Of a stretch of DNA of 64,000 bases, positions 1 to 10,059 are shown one piece after another; positions within the stretch are counted from its first letter, which is position 1; each line of letters opens with the position of its first letter. A program made the translations under genes and the position numbers. The DNA lies in assembly GCA_037389465.1 (NCBI GenBank), contig JAZARR010000105.1, forward strand, positions 2,108,001-2,172,000, read 5' to 3'. This DNA comes from Baylisascaris procyonis (lineage: Eukaryota > Nematoda > Chromadorea > Rhabditida > Ascarididae). The notes under the pieces are model-generated. The model was not told the DNA's origin and did no database searches. It saw only the letters and a program-made list of their open reading frames with translations.

Positions 1-465
1 AGGTGTTCCTCTATGGTTTTAGGCATCGCTTTTCGTTGCATATTTTCATGCAGTGATTTTTCCAACTTTTTTTAATAGAAAAAGCAGATAGCTAAGTAAA
101 TATGTAAATACGACAAGCATCAAATGCTCAGAGAGGCTATAAAAGAAACCAAAAAGAAAAAATAAAGATGCATGCCCAAAAGCTATCATACAGATTGCAC
201 GAAGAAATTCAGCACCGGAAGCGTAACCAAATGATATAAGCAGTGAGAATATTGAAACGTGATATTTGCAATGAGGCGGAGAGCGAAACAATTTAACTGT
301 CTTATAAAACTATCAAAACCATTAAATTTTACGATATCTTCAGATAAGATTTTCCACATGCCCGCAGGATGTTAATGAATACTGCACAAAACATTATTGC
401 GGCACCCGTTTTCCTGGATAGGTGAAAATAATGTCCATAAAGCTTAAATTCCTAAGGACTTTAGA

Positions 466-801
466 TTAAAGAATGTCAGAAAAACCTCGCACAATCTTAG
501 AATAGAAGATCAAATCGAATTTAAGTTGGCAATACCTCAATGATCTCGAGTTGAGCCTAGTAAGGTAGTCAGAAAATAGGTTGATAAGGGCAGATTCATG
601 CAGTACGAATGAAATCCCTTTATATATCTTTGAGCACTGCAATATCAGAAATAAATTGTAGGGGCCATATAGGGTGCCGAATTCATGCATAGACCGATAG
701 TATGTAATGGAAGCATTAAGGTAACGCTTGAGAACGTGTGTTGCAAAGCATGGAGAATGGTGCTGCTTGCAGTATTGAATGGCTTCCTGATAGCGTTTCG
801 T
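466..801 (-). CDS. candidate coding exon, unknown product
   Basis: On the - strand the sequence GGTTAG ends at 802, a possible splice acceptor. From 801 one frame stays open for 111 codons to a stop at 466. The first 45 or so codons use C- or G-ending codons well (it begins TKRYQEAIQYCKQHHSPC) and read like real protein; the later part is more hydrophobic and AT-rich and could be intron. There is no start codon at the acceptor, so this would be an internal or last exon. No family was recognised. Other frames of the same stretch are also partly open, so strand is uncertain. Seen: the open frame and AG. Inferred: that it is an exon. Confidence 0.35.
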   Translation of the reverse strand, partial: TKRYQEAIQYCKQHHSPCFATHVLKRYLNASITYYRSMHEFGTLYGPYNLFLILQCSKIYKGISFVLHESALINLFSDYLTRLNSRSLRYCQLKFDLIFYSKIVRGFSDIL

Positions 802-885
802 CTAACCATTGGCATCGCAATACGCATCTGTCGATCGAATTAACACCCTAGTCGATTATTATGAATAATCAAAAACCAGTGAGGT

Positions 886-910
886 GACCAGTGGTGACCG
901 GTGACCAGTG
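886..910. repeat. cluster of three GGTGACC motifs
   Basis: Three copies of GGTGACC occur within about 25 bp, the last two separated by a single-base step. TGACC/GGTCA is the half-site core bound by nuclear receptors, so a regulatory role is possible but only inferred. Confidence 0.4.
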
Positions 911-1281
911 TGTTAATTTTAGCGTTGAAATGTTAATTTCAGATCACAACGTTGACGGTGAACGATGAGAATACCGGACGATAGGCGACATTAAGTACGA
1001 CGTTGAGCGCGATCGGATCATTCGCCTTCAGCATAAATCTCTCATTGCAATCCGCCAATTTATTCACTGTCGTTTACTAATTTGTATTGAAGCTAACTTG
1101 GTGCTGTCTTTGTTTGTTTTTAAAGTGATGTTGACCATCAGCGCCGAAATATTCGACCAATTTTTTAGATCAGTTCACTTTGTTTTGTTTGTTTCTTTTT
1201 TACTTATTTATTTTTTTAACTCTTGTGATGTCGTTTTATCTCTATATTTCTCATTCATTGACAAACATTTGTTCCTTTCAG

Positions 1282-1398
1282 TGCTGTGCAAAGGATATAG
1301 TAGGATTGCAGCTTGCCTCTCTCTTCAATGCTCAAAAAAATATCGTCGTAACGAATTCATCTGTCATAAATTTCGTGGAAAAAAAAGCTCAGCAATAA
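1282..1398 (+). CDS. terminal exon of an unidentified gene
   Basis: A pyrimidine-rich acceptor (TTCCTTTCAG) ends at 1281. Directly after it a frame in phase 0 stays open for 38 codons, beginning CCAKDIVGLQLASLFNAQ and ending in a lysine/glutamine-rich tail with a TAA stop. An AATAAA overlaps the stop region (about 1395-1400) and could serve as a poly(A) signal, although it lies unusually close. Earlier exons would lie to the left, possibly outside the window; none was convincingly found between 1 and 1270. The residue composition looks like a soluble protein C-terminus, but no family is recognised. Seen: acceptor, open frame, stop. Inferred: that the gene is real. Confidence 0.45.
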   Translation, partial: CCAKDIVGLQLASLFNAQKNIVVTNSSVINFVEKKAQQ

Positions 1399-1410
1399 AT
1401 AATCGATAAA

Positions 1411-4098
1411 TTAAATGATAAAAATATTTGAATAATCCAATACGTTTCTAATCCTAGAATTCCGAGCATTTCCGAACCATCTAAGGACGTTGAAATAGTC
1501 GATTTGTGGGACCGATGTGTCCAGTAGGCTAGTATCAATAGCTAATTTAGGCCTTCTAAATTTTAATTCTATGTGAGATATTTTTTCGATGTATTTCTTG
1601 ATCACAATCTATCATATTAAACTGCTCTCTTCAAGTTTATTTCTTGATGACAAATTGTGTATACGATTGCGGGTTCAGGCTTGTCTATTCAACTTATTGG
1701 TTATTAGATTATCGATCATAAGCTGGAATGAGTTAAGCTAATCAACACGACGGCAGATTTCAAAAACGCTTTTAATTGAAAATGAGATGATCGTTTATTT
1801 AGGAAACGAGATGTTCGCAAGCTGTGATTATTGTCATGTGATTTTTACTCATAAAAATTTTTTTGTATAGATCGAATATAAGTTCTTGTCAAGATGCGGT
1901 ATTGTCAGATGTTGCTTAGGAATGTATCCGTCATGATGAATGACAGTTCTGAGGTGCCTGAAATATTACGCAAAAACAAAAAAAAAATTCTTAAATCTTA
2001 CAAAAAGTAATGAAAAAAAAAATTTTCATTCATCTTTTGCAGCTCAAATTTCAACTGATACCCGTATAAATATACTCTACTCTATAAATCGACAATTTGA
2101 TTTCATTGTGAAATAGTGGCCTATAATTCAGTGCTCTTTTTTGTGCGAACATATATCCACCTATATACACTTCGTGCGAATATCTATGCATGAAACGTTT
2201 TCAAAGGAAAATATTTGAGCGTAACTCGTCGAATATTTCAGGAATTTTGAAAAATTTCAAACTTTTATTTGAATCATTTGCCGTGTTACAAAAATCTCGA
2301 AATGGATAAATATGTATTATGTAATATAACTTCAACACTGAGTGTAGACGGTCTTCGTAATCGTTCTTGGAATTAAATAGTCTAGAAAAAGTGCTTCACA
2401 ATTGCGTAAATTATTGATCGAGCTTCATTGAGAAAGTGTACCGTTAAGATCGCATCAGTATCGCATCCTACATTTTTGATCAGTCATTATTGGCAGTGAT
2501 AATGCTCGAAGATTGTCACCTATCTTTAAAAAAAGAATATAACAAGGAAGATGGAATCATTTTAAAAAATGCATTGAAAAATTTAAGTAGAATAAAAGTG
2601 GAACAACTGAACAATTTATGAGATCTAATTTATTTACTTCTATTTTATTGCTAACACTAAACGAAATACAAATGATTCCCAGCATAAAGCTTTCAAGTTG
2701 CATTCTTGAAAGCTTCAGACAATGATTGGAAATTGTTTTGTTTGTTGAAAACTTTTTCGCTTGAAGCGATCTTCTTTCGAGATATTTGTAGCGATGATAT
2801 TGATCCGCATTCGTTGTCTTATAATTAAGCTCTCAATAAAGATATTGTATTGAAGCTATTTTATTGTTGTAACCAATTCTAATAGTTTAAGCGTTCTATG
2901 CGACTATACTTTTGACTATACTTTTTTCCGACCAAAAATGGGTGAATTTTATCGTCGCTGAGTTGAGATACGATGCTTAGACGATTTAGTTAAAATTAAA
3001 AAATATCGCCGAAGTATCACAAAATCCATTATTCGATCGATGATTCCTTTACAGTGACTAATATGCATGAATTTCTATACTAACTACTAAGTTGTTTTCT
3101 TATAACTGTAAAAGAATGTACGAACTTTTCGAGATTGGCGCATAGCTATGTGATTATCGTTAACGGATGTCACGAAACGAGATGATCAAAGGATATTATA
3201 TTAATGTAGACAAGTATTAATCGTATGTGTAGTTTAGCTTAGAACTTCATTTAGATTTCTAAATCATTTATAAGTTTATTCGATCACTACAATACAAAGT
3301 TATTTGTGAAGCTGTTGGGTTTTGTTTCATTGAAAAATGCAAATCGTTTGACAATTGAAAAACATTAAAATATTGCAGTAAGGATCTATGGATGAAACTT
3401 TTTTCAAAAGTGAGTGATATAAAAGCAGTTTTCTGGATAGAGGGATCCACGCAAAGTTGAAAATTAAGAGTAGGAAGAAGAAATAAAGGATAGCAACGAT
3501 CGTCGGTAGAATATTTCAGAAAAAAAAAACGAATATTTTCTGGAGTGATAGAAATTTTCTCATTCAGCGTGTGAAAAGTTTCATGCACAGAGGTCAAGTT
3601 AATGGGTAATTTCATCACGAATAACTTCGGTAAGGGGTGGAAAACGATGCAAATTTTCACTATATATTTTTTTTTACCACTGTAAGCATTTGTATTGCCG
3701 CATTTTTATTGTTCAGTTGTTTTTCAACGATCAACGAATCTTTCGTCGATGTTATTCGAATTATAGACAAGTTGGCAAATTTGCGCGACTGCATCGGCAG
3801 TGACGGTCAATAGATGTGCTTGCTCGGCTTGTTGCATTCCATGGTATTCGAGTCGATTTTTTGGTAATTTTTTCCTTTTTTTATGGATTATGAATAGTTT
3901 AGGATGAGGAGCAAAATTTTCCCATATATGAAATTGGTGTCGTAATTTTCCGATCTAAATATGCCTTAGTCCTTAGTTTATTGCTCTTGATAAGTGCTCA
4001 TTAGTTCTGATATGATAGAGTGAAGCCACAATAAGTCAATTTACTGATGGAAATTACTTGCGTAATTTTCAATTTAGTTCAATTTATTTACGTATTAT
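1411..4098. other. AT-rich stretch without a supported gene
   Basis: About 2.7 kb of AT-rich DNA with frequent poly-A/T runs. The longest open frame, on the - strand at 3268-3660, has no usable splice context, poor codon use and no recognised motif, so it is not called. No RNA gene or mobile element was recognised. Confidence 0.5.
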
Positions 4099-4242
4099 TT
4101 ATTTTTTGGAATCTGCATCGTTCCCCATTTCTTCGTGCGGTAAACTAATTTTTTCGTCCTCGACAGCAATGTTTCTCGGCGTATGCAGGAACTTTTCGCA
4201 ACGAGGACGGCTGTTCACGATTCCGTGCTCTTCTAATTTTCT
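4099..4242 (-). CDS. terminal exon of an unidentified gene
   Basis: Read on the - strand, ACCATTGCAG is a good acceptor and is followed by 47 codons in phase 0 and a TAA stop. The peptide begins RKLEEHGIVNSRPRCEKFLH, then a basic TPRN step, and ends in a charged tail rich in Asp, Glu and Lys. Codon choice is good throughout. Preceding exons should lie at higher coordinates on the same strand; a candidate in 4270-4488 was examined but not convincing, and a 57-codon - strand frame near 5260-5440 is possible. No family was recognised. The next clear gene, mL55, lies on the opposite strand, so the two would be divergent. Confidence is moderate for coding, nil for function. Confidence 0.5.
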   Translation of the reverse strand, partial: RKLEEHGIVNSRPRCEKFLHTPRNIAVEDEKISLPHEEMGNDADSKK

Positions 4243-5476
4243 CTGCAATGGTATGTTTCACTGAATCACTCATTTTAAATAACTCCGTGTCTGTTGATTG
4301 TTGGAATACAGTAATTTCATAGTATAACGTCTGACGAGAATCCCTGTTTTATTCTTCGTCGACGTGATATGATAAGCAGCACTATCCGTAGTCGATGTTC
4401 TCCTCCCATATGTCCTGGTTAGCCTTACTTCTCCCTTCCCCGCTATTCCATCTTTTGTTGGTTGAAACGGGCCGAAATATTGGAACAAGATCTGTTTAAC
4501 AGCCGGTTTGATTCATTAAAACATTACACAACAATCGCCAGATTTGAGCACAACCTGAATAGCCGACTTTCATTTTATGAGGTGCTCGGTGCATTGAGTT
4601 GCATCTAAAAGAAGGATGGCCAAGGGGCTGAGACTGGAAAATCATGAGCAGAGACGTTGTTTCCTTCACTTTTATTCATATTCCACGTTTCGAATGTTCA
4701 CATGAATTTCTGTGAATTTTACACTATGAAAACAAGGGGGAGGAAGATAATAAGAGCGTAGCCAGGATGAGTGTAATGGAGATGACCGTCTACCATGGAA
4801 TTTCTAGAAATTTTTGAGCCGTCAACTGCCGTGTCTTTTAATATTTCGGAAATTTGAAATGTAAAAATTTATCGCTTACTCAACTATAAGTAGTGCTTTC
4901 TAGAATTTTTTTCCGGTGTTCCATGTAACCTCCTCTTCCTGTTTTTGTTTGTTATTTTTTGACTGCTTCTGAGTAAAGCGATGGCGTAGACTTGATAACG
5001 AAGAGACACAGCATACAATTGAACGATACTTCTAGCCTGACGAAGATGTTAATTTTTATTGCCTATTGAGTGTTAAATTCCGTTTCAACTTTTTATCTCA
5101 GTTTTTAATTCCAGTTTTATTTTCGGCTGATCTTTTGCTAATTTCGATTTTAGTAACAACCTAAGACCAGAATTTTTTGAGAGAAATTACGGTATTGCAG
5201 AGTGTCTCTTGAGCTTGCCATGTGAAGAGGGGTGATAAAAAGCGCGGGGAAAAACATTCCTTATACCTTCCCACCCATTTTCAGTAGTGGAATGGGAACT
5301 TCTCCACCCTCTCCTACCTCTACACCCTTCATTTTCAAGCTTCGACGAATTGAGGTTATTCCAGGTGTCTTGTGGGTTTCTTTCCTATATCCTTCAAATG
5401 TGGGTAAATTGTAAATTTTGCATTGTTTTCCCATCTTATTGGGTTACGTTTTTTTATGAAACGGGATTTTTGACAT

Positions 5477-5809
<333 letters not shown>

Positions 5810-5876
5810 TTATAATTTATTTATTTTATTTACCTTAGGGTTTGATTTTTTCCCCGTAAGTTTTGATTTTTTGTAG

Positions 5877-6950
5877 CACGCGGTACGGCCCATCGAGCGG
5901 CTATCGGGAAGATTGGTCGAAAAAGTTATATTCGTCGATTCCCGATTACTGTATGTTGACACTGGTTTTCCTCAAGCATCTTTTTTAATACTATTATATT
6001 CGACTTTTTCCACATGTCCACTTATCTGAATGTGGTAGTATTATAATAAGGGTTGTTTCGAAGACTTCATCCTGTTGTGCCCATTGGTGTATACTCATGC
6101 ATTCAAATTATTTATTCAGTCTTTAAAGCTTTTATGCACTAAACTTTTGTTTCTTGGACTACGAACTCATTCTTTTATTCGACACGTTGAATGTACTCCA
6201 TTAAGTGCTTTCGTTTGGTATATCCCCTATATCATGATAGGCCAAACGCCTAAAGGTGCCGTCCAGTAGCATAGTAAACCAAGCGATGAATCGTTTTAGA
6301 TTATGCGACCGGACGGTTCAACTATCGAAATAAGAGCTTCGGAACCGCGAGACTTCGTTCAGCTTCCCCTGGATTTGAACGCTATAACAGAGGAGGAACG
6401 CCGACATAGGTTAGCGGCACGAAAACCAAAAGTGAAACAGATCAAAGAGGTTCGCTTCAATTAGGATCTTGTTTTAACTTCTTTCCTTTGATTGTATAGC
6501 ATGAGGATAAACATAGAGCAAGTAGACTATCATCGGTATTTTTTGGCTCTAATTGCTTATAAGTTTCATCGTTGTTCCGTTTTCAAAAAAAAGTTCGATT
6601 CTTTGTGAGGGTATGGTATTGCTATATACCTTGATGTAGTATATTTGAACGTTTACATACTAAAAGTGATGCAACCTGGCACTCATACTGCAACCAAAAG
6701 CAAAATCGAATGCTAAGCTAAGCAGCTTTTTTTCGAACATTTTTTGCAGATGTACGACATCATATTTTAGGATATAATCGACGATAATTTTGATGTTGGT
6801 CAATATGCGCAATTATGGAGGACAACGGGTGAATCGAAGGAGAAACAAACGACAACCAAGTCGAAAATGTTCACACTGAAGGAAAATGTGAACGAAAAAA
6901 ACATTTCGCAGAAGGTGGACAAGAAAGTAAAGCCAAAGAAGAGCTCATAA
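5877..6950 (+). CDS. mrpl-55: large-subunit mitochondrial ribosomal protein mL55 (5' end missing)
   Basis: Encodes mL55, a protein of the mitochondrial large ribosomal subunit. Exons seen: 5877-5950, 6300-6449 and 6771-6950, joined in phase with GT...AG introns. The first reads HRAAIGKIGRKSYIRRFPIT; the second has the family core RPDGSTIEIR, then PLDLNAITEEERR and an Ala-Arg-Lys stretch; the third has DDNFDVGQYAQLW, matching the conserved end of animal mL55. A 40-residue Lys/Thr-rich tail follows, which human mL55 lacks. Exon 5877 opens with two bases of a split codon after TTTTTTGTAG and has an upstream in-frame stop, so an exon with the start codon and mitochondrial presequence is missing; none was identified upstream of the (TA)n run. 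A second coding start follows 140 bp after the stop. Confidence 0.88.
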
Positions 6951-7044
6951 ACGTTCGAGCAAGGTGTTTTTTGTTGTTTCATGCGGGATGGTACTGTACG
7001 GATGTGATAGTAACAAATTATCGTTTGGTTCGAAATGTTTTTGT

Positions 7045-7050
7045 AATAAA
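7045..7050 (+). terminator. candidate poly(A) signal for mL55
   Basis: AATAAA lies 95 bp after the mL55 stop and about 40 bp before the AG that precedes the next start codon. That order and spacing is what is seen between genes of nematode operons. Confidence 0.55.
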
Positions 7051-7089
7051 CCGTGATCGGAATCGCTGGTTATGAAATGATCGAAATAG

Positions 7090-7232
7090 ATGGCTTTCGA
7101 GGAATGCGAAGACAAGATAGTTCGCTTTGGAGGATGTCCGACATACCCGACTCTCACACACCATACTCGATCCAGTTCCTTTGCGACCGTGATCCGAGCG
7201 TCCTTTGTACGGAATCCATCTGCAGGAAGGAG
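7090..7232 (+). CDS. candidate first exon of a gene downstream of mL55, product unknown
   Basis: The ATG at 7090 sits directly on an AG (GAAATAG/ATG), a layout expected for a spliced-leader acceptor. The frame runs 47 codons plus two bases, beginning MAFEECEDKIVRFGGCPTYP, to a donor AG/GTAGGA at 7233. Codon use is good; three Cys and a Ser/Arg-rich second half are visible; no family recognised. It begins about 140 bp after the mL55 stop, so co-transcription with mL55 and SL2-type processing is inferred. The following exon was not found before the LINE remnant at 7.9 kb, and a tested acceptor at 7392 gave an immediate stop. A - strand frame also spans this block, so strand is likely but not certain. 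Confidence 0.45.
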
Positions 7233-7899
7233 GTAGGAGTGTGGGCATGTTTCGATCACTGGCGACATCATGGTAAACGCCTGTACATGCGACTTCTTGT
7301 GTAGGTATTAACCGAAGTCTTTCATTGGTATTTTTGTTCTTTTATCGAGATATTTTTGTTTAATATTCTTGATTTTGGACTTCAATCTGCACAGGTTTTA
7401 AGCCTACTGAAAACGTCTACCTTACACCATTAGATCGAAACAAAACAAAATGGGCAGTTCATTTTCGTACCACCAAAATGAATGGAATATAAATGCAAAT
7501 TTTCTGTGTGAGTGCAATGTAGGCTATTTCTTTCTATTAACTGTGTCATGCTTCTTGCCGAACAGGCTTCTGTCTCTCGGGCTTTGTTGTGTGCGGTCCT
7601 TTTGCTTCACTCCTGTAGTTTGAGGAGGCCACGAAAAGTGGCATTGCGGCGGGGAAGGGGGTTGGGGAGATTAATATGTAGAAATTCACAGGTTGCCCAA
7701 CCACTCTCAATTTTTGAATGCTCATTCGTTTTTCGCTACGATAGGTAAAGGACCGCATTGTGGATTGCAACGTGACTTATACTACCTCGTTTGCACATAG
7801 AAAAGTGGTGAGAGAAAGAGTTTGAGTATGTGTATGGGGGTAGGGGGGGACGTAATTAACAGTGAGGGGGATGACGCAATTGACGGAAGCAAACAGCAC

Positions 7900-8885
7900 G
7901 AACTCTCTCAATTATCTCAACGTCCTTCTTCACGGACGGAGCTAATCCTGACTACATTATTCCGAAATTGGGCGACAGTAAGCAACGAAAGCTTTCCAGT
8001 AATTTTCTGGGCAGCGTACTGCACGGCAAACAGAATACAATTCGCAACTTGATCAGCTTTCCACAAAACTCCAACGCAGTGATTGTGCCAGCTAAGGTTG
8101 GAACTCATATAAAACCAACATCCTTCATTACTTCCTCTATAGGAAGAACGAGACCACATAAATGCAGAGGATATTCAGCCAAGGAGTTTAAGTGCAACAC
8201 AAAGCATTTTTGAGCGGATATATCGAGTTGCCATAGCTGTAACCACTTTTCTAATGAAACCATGTCCTGACATAATACGTTATAATCGAGTTGGGGCTCA
8301 CTAGGCTCAATAATAGGTCTGTATTTTTTCACATCATCAGCATGAAGCTTGCAATAGCTTGGCAAGTTCTCTGGAAAGTCATTAAGATAAAGCAGAAATA
8401 GAAGGGGCCCCAAGGTGCTACCCTGTGGCACTCCATTGAGCAAAGAATGAACCGAAGGCAGGGCATTCCTCTTTTCCTCTGAAACTTCATCCGTACAAAA
8501 AAATTTCGACTAGGCTAGGATACCGCCATTTATTCCATAGGCCTTCAGCTTCACCAAAAGTTTCCGAATCAAAAGCCTTGGCAAAATCAATATACGCCAC
8601 ATCTGTTTGAAAACCGTTATTGAGGGCTTCGTACCAGTCACAACAGGATATTATGAGTTGTGTAAGCGTGGACTTTCCTTTGAGGAAGCCGTGCGGGTTA
8701 TCGCTGATAACGTTAGAGAAGCTGAGATGACTCAGAATTGGTTTTCTCAGAGCAGTGTCGAGCACCTTGCAAAGTGACGACACGAAACTAATAGGACGGT
8801 AACTGGAAGCACGGTTTAATGGAGGCTTTTTCGGTAATGGTACTACGATTGCAGTTTTCCAAGCATTTGGAACGGTGCCTAACAT
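7900..8885 (-). mobile_element. CR1/jockey-like LINE reverse transcriptase, broken
   Basis: The - strand carries the reverse transcriptase domain of a non-LTR retrotransposon in pieces. From 8885 down it shows the family sequence SSYRPISFVSSLCKVLDTAL, a GFLKGKSTLTQL stretch, and motif A as YIDFAKAFDSE. A frame change near 8450-8510 is followed by motif B GVPQGSTLGPLLFLLYLND. The catalytic box reads HADD where the usual form is Y/FADD, and another frame break follows near 8105-8160. No endonuclease domain was recognised, so the copy is 5'-truncated or internally deleted and should be inactive. It is related to the remnant at 46.8-48.6 kb, sharing the CKLxA(D/N)D and QLDIS segments. Boundaries are approximate and no target-site duplication was identified. 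Confidence 0.85.
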
Positions 8886-8896
8886 AAGGCTGTGCC

Positions 8897-9280
8897 TCAG
8901 TAGAAGGCGTAGTGGGTAACAAAGGCTTGTTGAACTGCGTCTAAAAATTGAATGCCTTGATCGACACGTGCTGTAGCAACCGTCGACTGTAGGCAGTCCA
9001 TCACTTCTCGAAGCAGCGCTCGGACCACCAACGTAAGTCGCTGTCGAAATTCCGCCATAACTTCCTCTCGAAGTTCAGTCCGTACGTCAGCACTCAGTTT
9101 GACCTGTGTCTCCGAGTGCATCATCGTCGCCCTTGCTCTGCTTGCACTCGCTCCTTTTCAGCTGGATGCGGAGGTGAGGGAGAGAGGTACATGTAAGTGC
9201 TCGAGTATAATGTTTCAAGGTCTTGGGCGTACTGGATGAGGTCATGTACATTCTCCATCCATCCTAGTAGAGATCAAGGG
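8897..9280 (-). mobile_element. two short overlapping ORFs upstream of the LINE, possibly its ORF1 or another element
   Basis: On the - strand a 45-codon frame beginning MENVHDLIQYAQDLETLY ends in TGA at CGACGATGATG; the overlapping ATGATG opens a 75-codon frame (9124-8897) beginning MMHSETQVKLSADVRTEL with an Arg/Glu-rich, probably helical centre. One frameshift would join them into one protein. They lie in the same strand and order as the 5' end of the LINE, 12 bp before its reverse transcriptase fragment. They could be an ORF1/gag-like product left after deletion of the endonuclease region, or part of a separate element. No domain was recognised with certainty. Confidence 0.45.
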
Positions 9281-9724
9281 TAGCTGTAAATGGTGACTCG
9301 CTTTTGGTCTGGAGCCGTAACCAGTTTAAAGGCTCCACTGAGTAGAGAAAATGAAAACCAAGGATCCGGTTGATGATACACCTGAACGAATTAGATGTAC
9401 TGGCTTTGTTATCCTTATGATATTCCTGTTCCGTTTTTGATTGCGACTGTTTTTTTGTACGTGCTATTGGTATGCTCCTTTTTCATTTTTATTCACTGAT
9501 GCCTTCATCCTTGTATGCATTTTTTCGATTTTTATATACAAGTCTCATTTTCATTTATCTTTTAGTGTTTCTTTGAAACATTTATTTCTGTTTGCTTCTT
9601 CTGCAGTAAACATTCTTTTACTTCCTTCTTATAGAAACAAATCCCTAAGACTATGAGGGTGAAAAAACAACTACGGCTAATCACTTTTAGGTTGTAAATG
9701 ATGATATAGGTGAGTTCCTACCAA

Positions 9725-10042
9725 ATGGAAAAAGAGTTGGCAGAACTTGGGAACACATGTTCGGTGGTTTACTGCTTTGCCCCACTTCCCTACCCTCCTT
9801 CAATCCCAAACAAACTTCGGCGGTGTTTTCCGGGTCCTCCCTCAGGCAGAAACTCAGGACTGATTGATATTTCCGGGAGCAGAGTGAAGCGCGAAATTCA
9901 AAGTTGCGAAGTGTTCACGAGGTACGAACAGTCCGAGGAATCCGAGGTTCGCAACGCGCAAGAAGTTCATTGCCGGCCGTTCATGCAAGTAATAAGGGAA
10001 GGAGCGGAATTTCTTGTGGTACGAATACCTGATTCCAGATAA
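9725..10042 (+). CDS. uncharacterised ORF, 105 aa
   Basis: An uninterrupted ATG-started frame of 105 codons with good, fairly GC-rich codons, beginning MEKELAELGNTCSV, with a Pro-rich step and a hydrophilic second half rich in Glu, Arg and Ser, and a TAA stop. No acceptor is obvious just upstream. No domain, signal peptide or membrane segment was recognised. It lies between a LINE remnant and a GC-richer block open in several frames (10.07-10.5 kb), so it may be part of a decayed repeat rather than a host gene. Confidence 0.25.
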   Translation: MEKELAELGNTCSVVYCFAPLPYPPSIPNKLRRCFPGPPSGRNSGLIDISGSRVKREIQSCEVFTRYEQSEESEVRNAQEVHCRPFMQVIREGAEFLVVRIPDSR

Positions 10043-10059
10043 ACGTTAGCGTTGGTGGT

